Shown one piece after another: positions 1 through 10,183 of a DNA stretch of 64,000 bases (the stretch's first letter is position 1; every line of letters starts with the position of its first letter). The DNA is from Rhizophagus irregularis (taxonomy: Eukaryota; Glomeromycota; Glomeromycetes; Glomerales; Glomeraceae), in NCBI RefSeq assembly GCF_026210795.1, contig NC_089430.1, forward strand, positions 1,674,001 through 1,738,000, written 5' to 3'. The position numbers and the translations under genes were made by a program. Below the pieces are notes generated by a model. It worked only from the letters and a program-made list of their open reading frames with translations, ran no database searches and was not told the DNA's origin.

Positions 1-142
1 TTTCATTACATTCCTTACATCTTCCATATCTTTCCTCATTATTTTTTGAAATACAATTCTCACAATATTTACTTTCTGTATCACTTATTTGTTTGCATCG
101 AATGCATTCATATATTAGTTCTTTTCCATCTAATGGATACAT
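1..142 (-). CDS. N-terminal fragment of a kinase-family protein, cut by window edge
   Basis: Read on the minus strand from the ATG at 142-140, the frame stays open to the window edge (47 codons). It begins MYPLDGKELIYECIRCKQ and continues with paired cysteines (C-I-R-C, C-E-N-C) and the string YGRCKECNE. This Cys-pair leader followed by Y-G-x-C-x-x-C is the usual N-terminus of the large tyrosine-kinase-like families of Rhizophagus, where a zinc-ribbon-like segment precedes the kinase domain. The kinase domain itself would lie outside the window, so activity cannot be judged. Identification rests on recognition of the leader only. Confidence 0.5.
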   Translation of the reverse strand, partial: MYPLDGKELIYECIRCKQISDTESKYCENCISKNNEERYGRCKECNE

Positions 143-1378
143 GACAAAATTTAAATTAAAAATTTTATTGTTAAAAATCTTTTTATCTTTGTAAATTTAT
201 CTACTGAAAATTTTTGTTGGAAATAATGGAACGATTTAGAACGTTTATACAGTATTTTTATATACCGTACTTCAGATGATCGACGTGATGTGCAATATCA
301 ATATCACATGCAATCTATACCATTTTTTCCAAGATAACAAAGATAGTTACACTACCTCATTTTAAATAATAAATAATTAAACAGTTACAAATATAGCAAA
401 AATGAACCTTTAACAAGATTAATAGAAAACTCATTCGGGATTAGAGTTATAAGCCTTTTTTTTTTGGCAAGAACCAAAATAAAGAATAAAAGAATAAAGT
501 AATGGTCTCATTCATCAAAACATTTTGGCGTATGTGGCCAATGAAAATGATCAATATTTATTATCAATCAAATTATTGCCGCTTTCAATTGACGTTGATC
601 ATTTAACACAAAATTTCTAAGCCACGCCGATCACAATTTTTTCTCTCCTACTATTTGTAATAAATGAATTATTTTTTTTTTTGTTTGATCCGATAAATAG
701 ACTCTTTACATACTGTATACTCTGAATTCGAAGTTTTTTTACTAGAAACAATTTAGTATATTTACTGCTTAACTTTGATATTGCACTTTAGATCACACTT
801 TTAGATCACACTTCGATCTGTAACGCTAAAATGACACTGTAAGTACTAATAAAAAACTCTTGTTGTATTTAAAGACAATAATCAAGACTTTTAAAGTTAT
901 ATATCATATATTTATTTGTAAAAAATTGTTTTTGGACGCTTAATAAAAATACTAATAATCATATTTTAACTATAACGATAAAAACAAGTCAAGAGTACGT
1001 ATTATAGGTTTTGTTGCATACTTGTTAGCATGTAATAATTATGTATTATGTATAGAGTGCTTAATAAAATACTAATAATCATATTTAATTTATTTTTTAA
1101 CTATAGACGATAAAAACAAGTCAAGAGCACGTATTATTAGTAGTTTTATAGGGTTTGTTGCATATTTGTTAGCATGTAATAATTATGTATTGAAACTCTT
1201 TTTTTTTTAATTAGTCTACGCATTTTATTAAATTATTACCGTATAGCACTGACTAAAAGATCCCCCTTTGACGTTTCCCCATTATAATATACCCGGGTAT
1301 GATATGTGGTTTAGAATTACACACATGTTCCATATAAAATGCCCGGTTATAATTCAATTTTTAAAATAGATAAATAAT
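143..1378. other. A+T-rich intergenic stretch
   Basis: No supported gene. It contains the imperfect direct duplication described at 938-1191 and three short copies of TTAGATCACAC-like sequence near 788-820. Otherwise it is low-complexity A+T sequence. Confidence 0.5.
938..1191. repeat. Imperfect tandem duplication, two copies
   Basis: A segment starting GCTTAATAAAA and ending AATTATGTATT occurs at about 938-1047 and again at 1059-1191. The two share the core GATAAAAACAAGTCAAGAG and the stretch TTGTTAGCATGTAATAATTA. The second copy carries two small insertions. This reflects a local duplication; no function is apparent. Confidence 0.8.
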
Positions 1379-1777
1379 TTATACCCTGAGTATTTTACTA
1401 TTTGAATAAATTACATCACAAATTTTTATTGCTAAATTTTCATCATGACTTACTTCATGATATGGAGACAATCCAGAAATTATTTCATACGTAATTATAC
1501 CCAAAACTATAAAATATCAGATGCCTGCTTGGTATAATTTTGGTTCAGGTGCAACATAAGGTAAAATGCCATAGACATTATTTTCTGATGTATTGTAGTC
1601 TGCAGGTTTACATAATCCCATGTCAGTTATAACAGTATTATACTTGAGCTTTAATAAATTCCTAATATGTAAATCTTGGTGAATTAATTCGATTCCATAT
1701 GGTAAATGGATAATCTTACCATTCAGGGTTAATTTATGAACCATAGTGAGTATTAGGTACCCACACTTTGTACTCAT
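1379..1777 (-). pseudogene. Protein-kinase catalytic-domain remnant
   Basis: The minus strand encodes part of a kinase C-lobe: HQDLHIRNLL (catalytic loop, normally H-R-D), ITDMGLC (DFG region read as D-M-G), then YVAPE (APE motif). The frame then breaks at QAGI-stop near 1517. The expected next segment (SDIYSFG) is split over other frames. The last piece, GIITYEIISGLSPYHEV, runs on to LAIKICD and ends at a TAA at 1381-1379. N-lobe and C-terminus are missing. The order of motifs fits the Rhizophagus kinase expansion, but the two frame breaks, the missing N-lobe and the H-Q-D change mark a dead copy. Confidence 0.8.
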
Positions 1778-2333
1778 GATTACTCAAAATATAAAGTATT
1801 TGTTTAAGAGAAAGCAATATGATATTACAATATGTCAATTTAAGTCATATTATTTACAATAAATTTATCATACTGACAAAAGCTGATTTATTTTGCAATG
1901 CTTAATTTGTATTAATGTATCAGTTTTATCACTTTTTATTTGTATTTTTAGAAATATTTTCTGAAAAAATGTATTATACGCAAATAATTATAATTATTAT
2001 CAAGAAAAAATAAGCATTATTATAATGAAACATACTTAATATAAATATTAAAAAATAAATCATCTTTTGTCAGTTTGACCCACTATTACAAAAAAAAAAA
2101 ATAAACTTTGAATTTTTAGTTTGTTATTTTTTGTAATAATGAGTCAAATTGACAATTAAATTTGCATTAATATATCAGTACAAGTCATATTATTTTTTGT
2201 ATTTAAGATGTCTAATTTCTTACTTTTTTTATAAATCCTATTTGCTTTTTTTATATTTTTTTATAAAAAAAAAATCCTATTTGCTTTTTTTTTATATTTT
2301 TTGAGTTAAAAAAATAATTAATAACTAATCATC
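1778..2333. other. A+T-rich gap with a small inverted repeat
   Basis: No gene seen. Arms of about 27 bp at about 2068-2095 and 2122-2150 (left arm beginning GTCAGTTTGACCCACTATTA) can pair with about three mismatches. Homopolymer T runs follow up to 2310. The hairpin may be a short foldback element. Confidence 0.5.
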
Positions 2334-3681
2334 ATGAGTACAGGTGAAAATTATATTGGTTATGAAGCTCTTGTTTATTACTTAAATGAATCAAAAAATT
2401 TGTCATACCATGGATTTTTGACACTTAACCAAAATATTATTATTGCTTCATTAACTCAACTAACTACTAACTCTTCATTAACATCAGCCAAGTGGCAAAG
2501 CTTTAATATTACTTGGATTAAACACTTTTTGTATAAAGCAAAAGATTAATTGGATTCAAATACTTTTATTGAATTAAAAAAAAAGGTATGTTTTGTTTTT
2601 ATTTTGCAAAGGGTGGGTAACTCCTAATACTCTGCGTAGTCACTTTGTGAGAATTACTGGTCTCGTTCACTTGGTAACCACTCCAGGCTCTCATTCCAGG
2701 CACCCTAACTTTGTTGTTAGTAAAGTCTGCTAATTCTGGAGGAGGAATTGGCTATGTTCCTTCTTTACTACTAAATAAAAATTTAGCATACAATTAACAA
2801 TCTGCTTTCTCATAATAGGTAAATACAGAAGACTCGCAACGTAAGAAAGAGTTGCAAATATTCTGGCAAGAAGTTATTAAGGAATACAAAAAAAGTCAGA
2901 AAATTATTAAAGAATGTGAAAAAGAAAATACTTTTGCCACTGATACATTTCTTCCAAAAAAGTCAGTTAAACATTCTGAACCTTTACAACAAGATGCATC
3001 TTTACTTTCAAAAAATACAGTTTAAAAGTTCTGTTAAAAATCTTTCTAAATCTGAACAACTAGATTTATCTAAAAAGAATATTAAACTTACTAATTTCTG
3101 TTATGATATATTTCATGAACTTGAAAATGAATCTTATGCTAATTTATTTTCTGAAAAGAATATTAAAAATAAGGTTATAAAACATCCAATGGATCTATTT
3201 ACTATAAATTTAAAATTAGAAAATAATCAATACAAAAATTTAAAAGAATTTGAAAAAGATATTCGTTTAATGTTTCGTAATTGTTATACATACAATGATG
3301 TTAAAAGTAAAGAATATTGTTCAGGTGAAAAATTAGAATCTATTTTTAATGAAAAATGGAATGAAAAAATTATTCTTCAAGATAGACAAACAAGAGAACT
3401 GAGAAGAACAAGGGAATGATGCAGATCAATCTTGGAAGAAACAAAGACAAATTTTAGAACAAAATAAAAATAATTTAATATATAGACATGTTATTAATGA
3501 TGCACTTCTTGTTGCTTCAGCATATGAAAGCCTTGTTGTAGGTAATATTGTTAGATGTCAGTTCTTATACGCTTAAAAATAAGCTATGCATTAAAAAATG
3601 TTTATATTTAATAAAGCAGAAGGTAATTTTAAAGATCAACGTACAGTATATGTTAAAATCAATCCAATCAGATGTGAATAG
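2334..3681 (+). pseudogene. Spliced bromodomain-protein gene, decayed
   Basis: The ATG at 2334 opens a frame (MSTGENYIGYEALVYYLNE...) that meets a TAA at 2547-2549 but stays coding-like to a GTATG donor at 2586. After the intron (acceptor at 2818) the frame resumes in phase 0 as VNTEDSQRKKELQ. It shifts near 3015 in an A-run into the frame that holds the bromodomain C-terminal half: HPMDLFTINLKLENNQY, then FEKDIRLMFRNCYTYN and a YCSGEKLE segment. These match the PMDL..I..KL and NC..YN signatures of BET-type bromodomains, which bind acetyl-lysine on histones. Another +1 shift near 3412 gives NDADQSWKKQRQILEQ and LLVASAYESLVV. A final piece, NKAEGNFKDQRTVYVKINP, ends at TAG 3679-3681. One stop and at least two frameshifts make this a pseudogene. 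The N-terminal function is unknown. Confidence 0.7.
2586..2818 (+). other. 233-nt intron shared with another locus (introner-like)
   Basis: GTATGT..ATAATAG boundaries keep the reading frame (phase 0) of the bromodomain pseudogene. The sequence is far longer than the 52-79-nt introns elsewhere in the window. It matches, along most of its length and at both ends, the intron at 40855-41238 on the opposite strand. Shared landmarks are GCAAAGGGTGGGTAACTCC after the donor, GAGGAATTGGCTATGT near the 3' part, AAATAAAAATTTAGCA, and CTTTCTCATAATAG at the acceptor. Confidence 0.65.
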
Positions 3682-3860
3682 AGTATCGCTTCACACTGGC
3701 ACATACAATCAGACACAAATAAGGGAAAGCAGTATTTAATAAAGCAGAAAGTAATTTTAAAGATCAACGTACAGTATATGTTAAAATCAATCCAATCAGA
3801 TGTGAATAGAGTATCGCTTCACACTGGCACATACAATCAGACACAAATAAGGGAAAGCAG
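3605..3860 (+). repeat. Perfect-length tandem duplication, 2 x 128 bp
   Basis: 3605-3732 and 3733-3860 are the same 128-bp unit (starts TATTTAATAAAGCAGAA, ends GGGAAAGCAG) with one G/A difference seen. The unit contains the last coding segment of the bromodomain pseudogene including its stop, so the terminal exon was duplicated in place. Confidence 0.95.
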
Positions 3861-4482
3861 ATTAACCATATAAAACCAAACTTAAAATTAAGGTGTATAT
3901 TAAAGGGTAAACATTTTATTAATTAAATTCTTCACACATGTTTCTATATTGAATAATGCTCTTAATTAAGGTCTAATTACAGGTCTATATATACATAAAA
4001 TTCCAAACTAAAAATGTTTAAAATGTTTGATATGTACCATATATACCATATGTGCAATATGTGCAATATACTGTATTTAATATATTTAATATATTAAACA
4101 TTTCGAACATTGATCTTGACGTTGATCATTCATCGGTAATTTTATTTATTTATTTATTTTATGTGAAGACGGACAGACTATTAACAGGACATATACGTAA
4201 CCGTGCTATCCTACTTCTAGCTATCATCCCCCCGAAGACGGACCCGAACTTCTTTAAATCTAACGAACCAGAATGATCCCCTCCCCTACCAGAAAGGAAC
4301 CAATGAACCAATTAAAAAGCGAACTAATTAACCCGTATTTTTCTTTCAACCATAAAGGTCGCCACCTGTAAATACTGTCATAGGTGGAATGATTCACACT
4401 ATTTGTAATTGTTAATATCTAACTTAATATGAACCAAAAATTCAAAAAATGAATTACAAAAAAGAAACTAAGTTAATTTGAT
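3861..4482. other. Gap downstream of the orphan gene
   Basis: No gene supported; an ORF at 4052-4276 looks accidental. There is a T-T-A-T microsatellite near 4140-4160 and a small stem CCACCT (4362-4367) with AGGTGG (4382-4387). The stem lies just 3' of the minus-strand gene that ends at 4483. GACGTTGATCATT at about 4117 resembles, inverted, GATGTTGATCAAT near 6806 on the far side of that gene. Confidence 0.45.
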
Positions 4483-6600
4483 TTAACTACGAAATTTAAA
4501 GAATAAATCTATATTAGAGGGTAAGAAGTCATCTTCTTTGGTATCCCTACAATCAAAAAGACAAATTTTTTTTGTTAAAGGTATAAGATCACCATAATTA
4601 TTATAATGATTATGTTTCGCGCGACGCTTTTTTTGCCGACGTTCTAGTATTTTCGTGTCGTCGGAGGTATCACCTAGGTCGTCTTTTACGTATTCGATGT
4701 TGTTTGCTCGAATGATGGCATGGTATGGTTTAAAGGGGTAATGTTCATCCCTGTATTGTCGTCCATAATCTATTATCAATTTATTAAGACGGTTTGAAGC
4801 TCCTGGTCGTTTGTCGAAGGGTTTCCTTGTAGTTGCTCCATACGCGAATTTGCGAATACTGGCCATACGTTCATCAAAATTATCAGTCATTTGGGTAAAA
4901 AACTCCATAGCATTAGTACGCCTAAGATAATGTTTGGCAGAAGTATTATGATCTTTTATGTCCTTAATGACATTTAACCGTTCGTTAAGACGATCACGAG
5001 CTTTGATCTCACTGATGCGATCTTCATCTAAACCTAAAATATGTGCGTCTCTTAAGGATAGCTGAATTGTAGAGTCTTGTATTAAAAGCACAGCATCGAT
5101 GTATTCCGATGCACCTATACCATAGTGTTCGTCAATAAGATTCTTGATATACCAATTCCTATAAGAATTTTCAGATGTATCATCCCGGCCATCAATGGTT
5201 GAAGAAATATCCTCTTCTTCGGAGTCCTGATCCTTGATAGCACTGCGTAGTGCAGAGGTAATGTGAGGAGGGAAAAACCTATCATCAGGTAAATGTAAAA
5301 GAGTACAGTTCTGATCGTATGGAAAACGGAATAAGGGAACGCTTGGGAAGCGATTGAATAATCCCAAGTTGAACTTTAAGTGAAAAATCCGTTTATTGAT
5401 CCTTTGGTACGGATAGAAAAGGAATTTCCATTGATTCGCCAGTCTAATCTTTTGTCGGAGTTTGAGAGCCATCCCAGATTTGGGCTTATTACTATTGAAG
5501 ATACGTCGACAAGATCGGTCAAAACGAGCTTTTTGTCGTACAGCTGTTCGTGGATTAGAACTTAACATACGAGAGAAATTTTCATAAATCTTAGTGTACA
5601 TGGGACCAACAGCCTTGTAAGGGGGTAAAAGTGAGTCAAGGTTGTGCGCTTCATAACGCGTTGTATAAGAAATGCCCAATCGATTCGAAAAAATTTTTTG
5701 CTTTGAGTTATCATTATATTTTTCATAAATTATGTTGGCGTGAATACTCTTGTGATGAATGATGTTATTCACGGGTGCTGATGCAGCCTTATCCTCTGAG
5801 GGTGTATGTGTAATTTGAGCGATGGCCGAATGATGTTGGATACAAGCGTGTCGATTAAAATTTCTAACAAAAGGGCACGGTGTACGACATGGTGTTGTCT
5901 TATAATGGAGAGACTTCTTTGTAGGTAAGTAATTACAAGCTACATAGATACCAAAGTGAAATCTGTATCGTTTATAAGAGAAGTTAAAAAAAGTTTTCGT
6001 AATGTTGTTACTGCACGTGATTTTTCCTTCACGTGATGCTATCAGATTGAGTCTATCTAACAACTTGAGTCGTATCATGTTAAAAAATTTATTTTGAATA
6101 CGCCGAGGAATAACTCGTTGATGCAAAAAAAAATGCGTGAGGCACTTTGATATTTGAAATCGATGATTAGGTAATTTGCTTGTGGAATAATACCGAATTG
6201 GGGTAGATGACATATAATGATCGTTTGTGTAAATCTTCAGATGAATTTCATTGGTGTCTGGTATTTGATCGACAACCTCAAAAAAGAAACTTTTTGAATG
6301 CCTACATTCGTAGATCTTGTTATAACCTGCTTTGGACGCAGCGGTCACGTGAAATTTTTCGAAAGAGACCAAAAAAGAGAAGGTCGGAAGTGTTGAAGAA
6401 GGTAGAGGAACGTTGACTAAGATAGTCGGAAGTGTGTTATCCTGTGGTTTAATAGTCGTCTTTGAAACATCGTCTTTAGCAAGTCTGCCTTCAGGAATAT
6501 ATCGTCTGCTATTAGAATGTACGTCCAACTGCGGACAAGGTTTTGAAGGTTCATATGGAGCCACGGAAGAGTTGGGTTGGTTGTAACTTAAAGCTGACAT
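4483..6600 (-). CDS. 705-aa lineage-specific protein of unknown function
   Basis: An intact, intronless frame runs from ATG 6600 to TAG 4485-4483. Its G+C content is visibly higher than the flanks, and no conserved enzyme motif is recognised. It starts MSALSYNQPNSSVAPYEPS. It has a basic, Arg/His/Tyr-rich middle (around residues 150-420), an acidic patch (SEEEDISS, about residue 460), a charged helical segment (RISEIKARDRLNERLNVIK, about 540-560), and a nuclear-localisation-like ERRQKKRRAKH near residue 650. I believe it belongs to a multicopy Rhizophagus family carried in Pfam as a domain of unknown function (possibly DUF8211), but this is from memory and uncertain. The lack of introns, multicopy nature and possible short inverted ends around it suggest a transposon cargo or domesticated element. 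No transposase or DDE pattern is visible. Confidence 0.6.
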   Translation of the reverse strand: MSALSYNQPNSSVAPYEPSKPCPQLDVHSNSRRYIPEGRLAKDDVSKTTIKPQDNTLPTILVNVPLPSSTLPTFSFLVSFEKFHVTAASKAGYNKIYECRHSKSFFFEVVDQIPDTNEIHLKIYTNDHYMSSTPIRYYSTSKLPNHRFQISKCLTHFFLHQRVIPRRIQNKFFNMIRLKLLDRLNLIASREGKITCSNNITKTFFNFSYKRYRFHFGIYVACNYLPTKKSLHYKTTPCRTPCPFVRNFNRHACIQHHSAIAQITHTPSEDKAASAPVNNIIHHKSIHANIIYEKYNDNSKQKIFSNRLGISYTTRYEAHNLDSLLPPYKAVGPMYTKIYENFSRMLSSNPRTAVRQKARFDRSCRRIFNSNKPKSGMALKLRQKIRLANQWKFLFYPYQRINKRIFHLKFNLGLFNRFPSVPLFRFPYDQNCTLLHLPDDRFFPPHITSALRSAIKDQDSEEEDISSTIDGRDDTSENSYRNWYIKNLIDEHYGIGASEYIDAVLLIQDSTIQLSLRDAHILGLDEDRISEIKARDRLNERLNVIKDIKDHNTSAKHYLRRTNAMEFFTQMTDNFDERMASIRKFAYGATTRKPFDKRPGASNRLNKLIIDYGRQYRDEHYPFKPYHAIIRANNIEYVKDDLGDTSDDTKILERRQKKRRAKHNHYNNYGDLIPLTKKICLFDCRDTKEDDFLPSNIDLFFKFRS

Positions 6601-6901
6601 AGTCCCTTAGTATGGGATAAGATAAGAACTAAAAACCTTGTATAAGACCAAGGCGCCCGTTTGGGCCTCGTTCCCTTTAGCGTTTCAAATAGAAACTAAA
6701 AAAATAAAATTATCGCAAAAATACTGCGGAAAACAAACAAAAATGAAAAAAGGGGGCATTCATCGGTAATATTAATCGTTCCGGTAATTACCATTGATCA
6801 ACATCTATATCACGTGATTTCGTCACATTGTTTTTCATCGTAACAATATTATACCTTTTATTGAAATTTTAAAGACCTTTTTATTTTTAACAAGATCAAG
6901 G
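6601..6901. other. Intergenic region between divergent genes
   Basis: Holds the upstream regions of the minus-strand orphan gene and of the plus-strand remnant at 6902. TGATCAACATC near 6797-6807 may be one end of a short inverted pair (see 4117). No promoter motif stands out. Confidence 0.4.
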
Positions 6902-7480
6902 ATGTCTTTATCTTCAGCAAATGAATCTATGCTTCAGGCAATTGTTGAAAATCTTCTACCACTAAAATATCGTATTCCAGAGCTTTCATTAGTAATGGAT
7001 GGTAAAAAGCTAAAGGGATAAGGTCGCTTTGGATATTCAGATATTTTTGTTTTGAAAGGAACAGGAGATAATTATATTAGCTTAGAATTAAAATATATTC
7101 CATTAATTGGTTTAATAGTAAATCAGAAAGTTAAATATGGTGCAATTGAATTAGAAAACTTAGATAAAATCCTTGAAAAGGAAGATGAAGAAATTTTATT
7201 AAAAAGATCATATACATATTGGTCTAAAGAGTGTAAAAGAACAAACCAAACAACTATAGGTAATAATAGTATAAGCCAATTGAAATCATATATGAATACA
7301 ATCTCAAAGGGAAGAGTTGCTGATTACTTTAGCCCAAGAATATTTGATGAACGTGTTAAAGTAGTTGAATCAAATCCTAATAAATTGAAAGGATTTGTCA
7401 TTTTAGTAATTGGTTTCCAACGTATTTTATGGAAACCTGTTGATGAAGTAATATCAAATTATACATATAATATAATTTAA
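6902..7480 (+). pseudogene. PD-(D/E)XK nuclease-like C-terminal domain, one in-frame stop
   Basis: The ATG at 6902 gives MSLSSANESMLQAIVENLLP, then LVMDGKKLKG and a TAA at 7019-7021. The same frame goes on as GRFGYSDIFVLKG and ISLELKYIPLIGL to TAA 7478-7480. G-Y-S-D followed by E-L-K is the (P)D..(D/E)xK core of the restriction-endonuclease-like fold found at the C-terminus of fungal AAA-ATPase-like/PDDEXK proteins. Further typical pieces are ENLDKILEKEDEE, SYTYWSKE and LKSYMNTISKG. The family is large in Rhizophagus. The N-terminal part seems lost, and the stop just before the catalytic GYSD blocks the product, so I call a pseudogene. Restart at 7052 would drop the first catalytic Asp. Confidence 0.75.
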
Positions 7481-8463
7481 GGTACTATTTTAGCAATACA
7501 GTAATTTTATATAAAGTTATTATGTAAAAAATATTAATTCATATATTCATTAATACTTATATATTCATTGTAAAAAATATTTAATATATACATTTATGTA
7601 TTAACATTAAAAGTTTGTCATGATAATTAATTTGTATATTTTTTCTGAAGTAAGGAGGCAATTTTGCGTACTAAACTTATAGAAACCTCCTGCGTACAGC
7701 TATTAATAAAAAATTTGAAAGTTACCTTGCCTTTTATATATGTTTCATTGTTTCGGGGTCTTATTTGACCATAATAAATTTACTGTATTATAGAATGAAA
7801 AACCCAGTTCCCTAATTAATTTACCGTCGATATGTTAAAATTTTATATATACGATATCGATATATAGCGCATTTTGATTGATCAATTATCATGTGACTAT
7901 TTTTTTTGACTACAAATAAATAAATAAATAATACAGTAAAATAAATAAGTTAATTTATAAATATTTTAGATTGATTTTAAAACTTGCTACTTTTAAGATG
8001 GTTACTTAAATATATTATATCAGTTGGGTATTGATTGTAGAATCATTTATCAATCATATTGAATTTATTGAGAAATTTTTTCCATCATTTTTAATACCAA
8101 TAATGTTTACACTATATCCGTTATTACTATTATACAAAACTAAAATGTAGTCGTACATGTACTATATTAATTTATGATTTTATTTATTCTTAATAGCAAA
8201 GAATATGTATTATAAATTTTAAATTATATTTTTATAAATTGATCCCTAATTAAACAAACTAATTGATATCAATATGCATAATAATAAATATTGCTTAATT
8301 ATAAACTGATTTATTATATATGACAAGATAAGTTTGTATCATCCCACCCTATAAATCAGTGTTAAGCAAAACTGAATGTACTTTCTATATATTATATAAA
8401 CCTCCCGAAATCGAAAAAGATAGTAGCCTATGAATATTTTGATTATAATAATTTATTATTTAA
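7481..8463. other. Intergenic A+T-rich DNA
   Basis: No ORF or RNA gene supported. It has scattered palindromic bits such as CGATATCGATATAT near 7853-7866, and nothing else structured. Confidence 0.5.
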
Positions 8464-9194
8464 TTATTGATGGATTAAACGCACTTTTGTTCGTAAATTA
8501 ATCAAATCGCTACAGTCAGATTTAGAAACTTCCTGTAAATGATTAGCAGTTAATATAAATAACCTGGTAAATAAACAAGTAAATGAAGATCAAATTATTA
8601 CCCGAATATTTCACGGTCGATATATTATCATACATTTCATAATAATTATCAGAATTCTTTAGTTCAGAAAGATTTTTGAAGCTAAGTGGGCTGCTTTTAT
8701 AAACAGCTTCAGGATGTATTATATTTGTTAAAGATGAATCATCAGTTGATGAAACATTATTAATTTTTCTGCTTCTTCAATTTGATTAATTAATTCTGTT
8801 TTAATTAATTCCGGTTGTTCATTCATGTACAGCACCTAACAAAATCTTTCAACCATTCTTGAAAGATCTTTTGCATATGTTCGATTTGATGGGTTTGCAT
8901 CTGAGCAGCTTTTAAATCTCGATGAATTAAATCTTTAATATAGAATTTTTCTAAGCCCAAGTGGAATATGGAATAAAATATAAATCTCATGTACTTTTAT
9001 GCAACATTGTTTTTTCATTGTTCAATGAATTCCGTAGATTACTTAGCATAATTCATAACCATAATATAATCTTTTGTATTGGGATCTTGAGTTTTTCCGT
9101 GACATTTAATAATAATTTGATCTGATATCTTATATTCGTGAACTTAGATAGTATATTGTAACCTAATTATTTTAAACAAATTTATTGACAAAAC

Positions 9195-9596
9195 CAGTGT
9201 ATGATTTTCAAACTTAAACATGTGTGCGGATAGCGCACACCGTATGGTGGGATCATGTGCGGAAATTGTAATGGGTAGTGCGCAAATGTCGCAAAGCGAA
9301 ATAATTTTTTAATGGTGCGCAAAAAAAAATTTTTATCACCATATTATGTAAATTTAGTTACTAAGTTTTTTTAAAAAAGAAGAAGTGCAATGTAATAATT
9401 ATAGTTACACAATACTTTTATTTTTCTTACAAAATTGAATATTCTTTATTAATTGAAAATGATAATCTCATAGTGTCAAAATTGTGCGCAACTGTACGAG
9501 ATATGTGCGGAACTGTGGCGGAACTGTTCGGGTTTGTGCAACTGTGCAGAAATTGTGCGCAAGCGCACACTTCCGCACTACCAAAATCACACACTG
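9195..9596. mobile_element. Non-autonomous hAT-like MITE (402 bp)
   Basis: Inverted ends CAGTGTATGATTTT (9195-9208) and, reverse-complemented, CAGTGTGTGATTTT (9583-9596) match at 13 of 14 positions. They are flanked by 8-bp direct repeats GACAAAAC (9187-9194) and AACAAAAC (9597-9604). CAGTG ends with an 8-bp target duplication are typical of hAT transposons. The interior is rich in TGTGCGG/GCGCAA motifs with no ORF. It lies in an intron of the kinase pseudogene. Confidence 0.85.
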
Positions 9597-9717
9597 AACA
9601 AAACTATAATTTTTAAAATTTAATAAATCAGATAACTAACATGATATAATTAAGATACCTCATTAATAAATTCCAATGAAACATTTTGTGAATTATTCAA
9701 AACTTTAAGAGCTACAA

Positions 9718-9915
9718 CCCTATAAAAAATTTTTATCCGAATATTTCCATTATTTCTCCGTGTCTTCCATAAAAATTCCGTGAAAATGATACATTCACGA
9801 TATCCGTGTTAGCGAGATGAAAATTTCCATGATTTAAGGCTATAAATTCCATGAAAATGATACATTCACGGAAAAAACATGGAAAGATAAAACACGGATC
9901 AGATTTTTTACAGGG
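9718..9915. mobile_element. MITE with CCCT(A/G)TAAAAAAT ends inside kinase exon
   Basis: Ends CCCTATAAAAAATTTTTATC and, inverted, CCCTGTAAAAAATCTGATCC flank a palindromic interior with repeated ATTCCATGAAAATGATACAT-type blocks. The flanking CAA (9715-9717 and 9916-9918) is a 3-bp target duplication. Removing the element with one CAA joins the kinase frame exactly (G-M-F-V-A-L-K-V-L), which supports both boundaries. Related elements lie at 37959-38067 and 53542-53682. Confidence 0.85.
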
Positions 9916-10183
9916 CAAACATACCATCACTATGTCTTTTGTATCTCGAAATATAGCCACTTTTCCAACTTGCTCTATATATCTTTCCAAATCCATCTGC
10001 GATATATTTAGGATTTTATATTTGGAAATTATTTTTGCTGATAACTGTGTTTGAATGAACTTATCAATGTCATCATTACTACTAGTACGATTATGAAAAT
10101 TTTATTGAATTACAAGATCGACAACCTGTATATTTTTGGTAACATGTTCCGTGTTTTGGCTCTTTTTCATCTAATTGATTCAT

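Larger units (their letters stand above)
8464..10183 (-). pseudogene. Spliced kinase gene broken by two MITEs and frameshifts
   Basis: From ATG 10183 on the minus strand the remnants follow kinase order. Leader NQLDEKEPKHGTCY with Cys pairs comes first; then IDKFIQTQLSA; a glycine loop in YIADGFGKIYRASW; and the lysine strand VALKVLNNSQNVSLEF. After an intron come CHGKTQDPNTKDYIMVM (hinge), DLIHRDL (catalytic loop start) and a family-type tail, IIHPEAVYKSSPLSFKNL. The tail ends, probably after a further small intron, at TAA 8466-8464. The activation segment and most of the C-lobe are missing. A 198-bp MITE (9718-9915) sits in the coding sequence just before the catalytic lysine, and a 402-bp hAT-like MITE (9195-9596) sits in the intron. 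The motif order makes the assignment firm; the gene is dead. Confidence 0.8.

Noticed and set aside
4052-4276. 74-aa plus-strand ORF
   Set aside because: First half is AT microsatellite-like, no motif, and it lies in the 3' region of the orphan gene.
9733-9996. 87-aa minus-strand ORF
   Set aside because: It joins a frameshifted piece of kinase with the MITE at 9718-9915, so it is not a gene.
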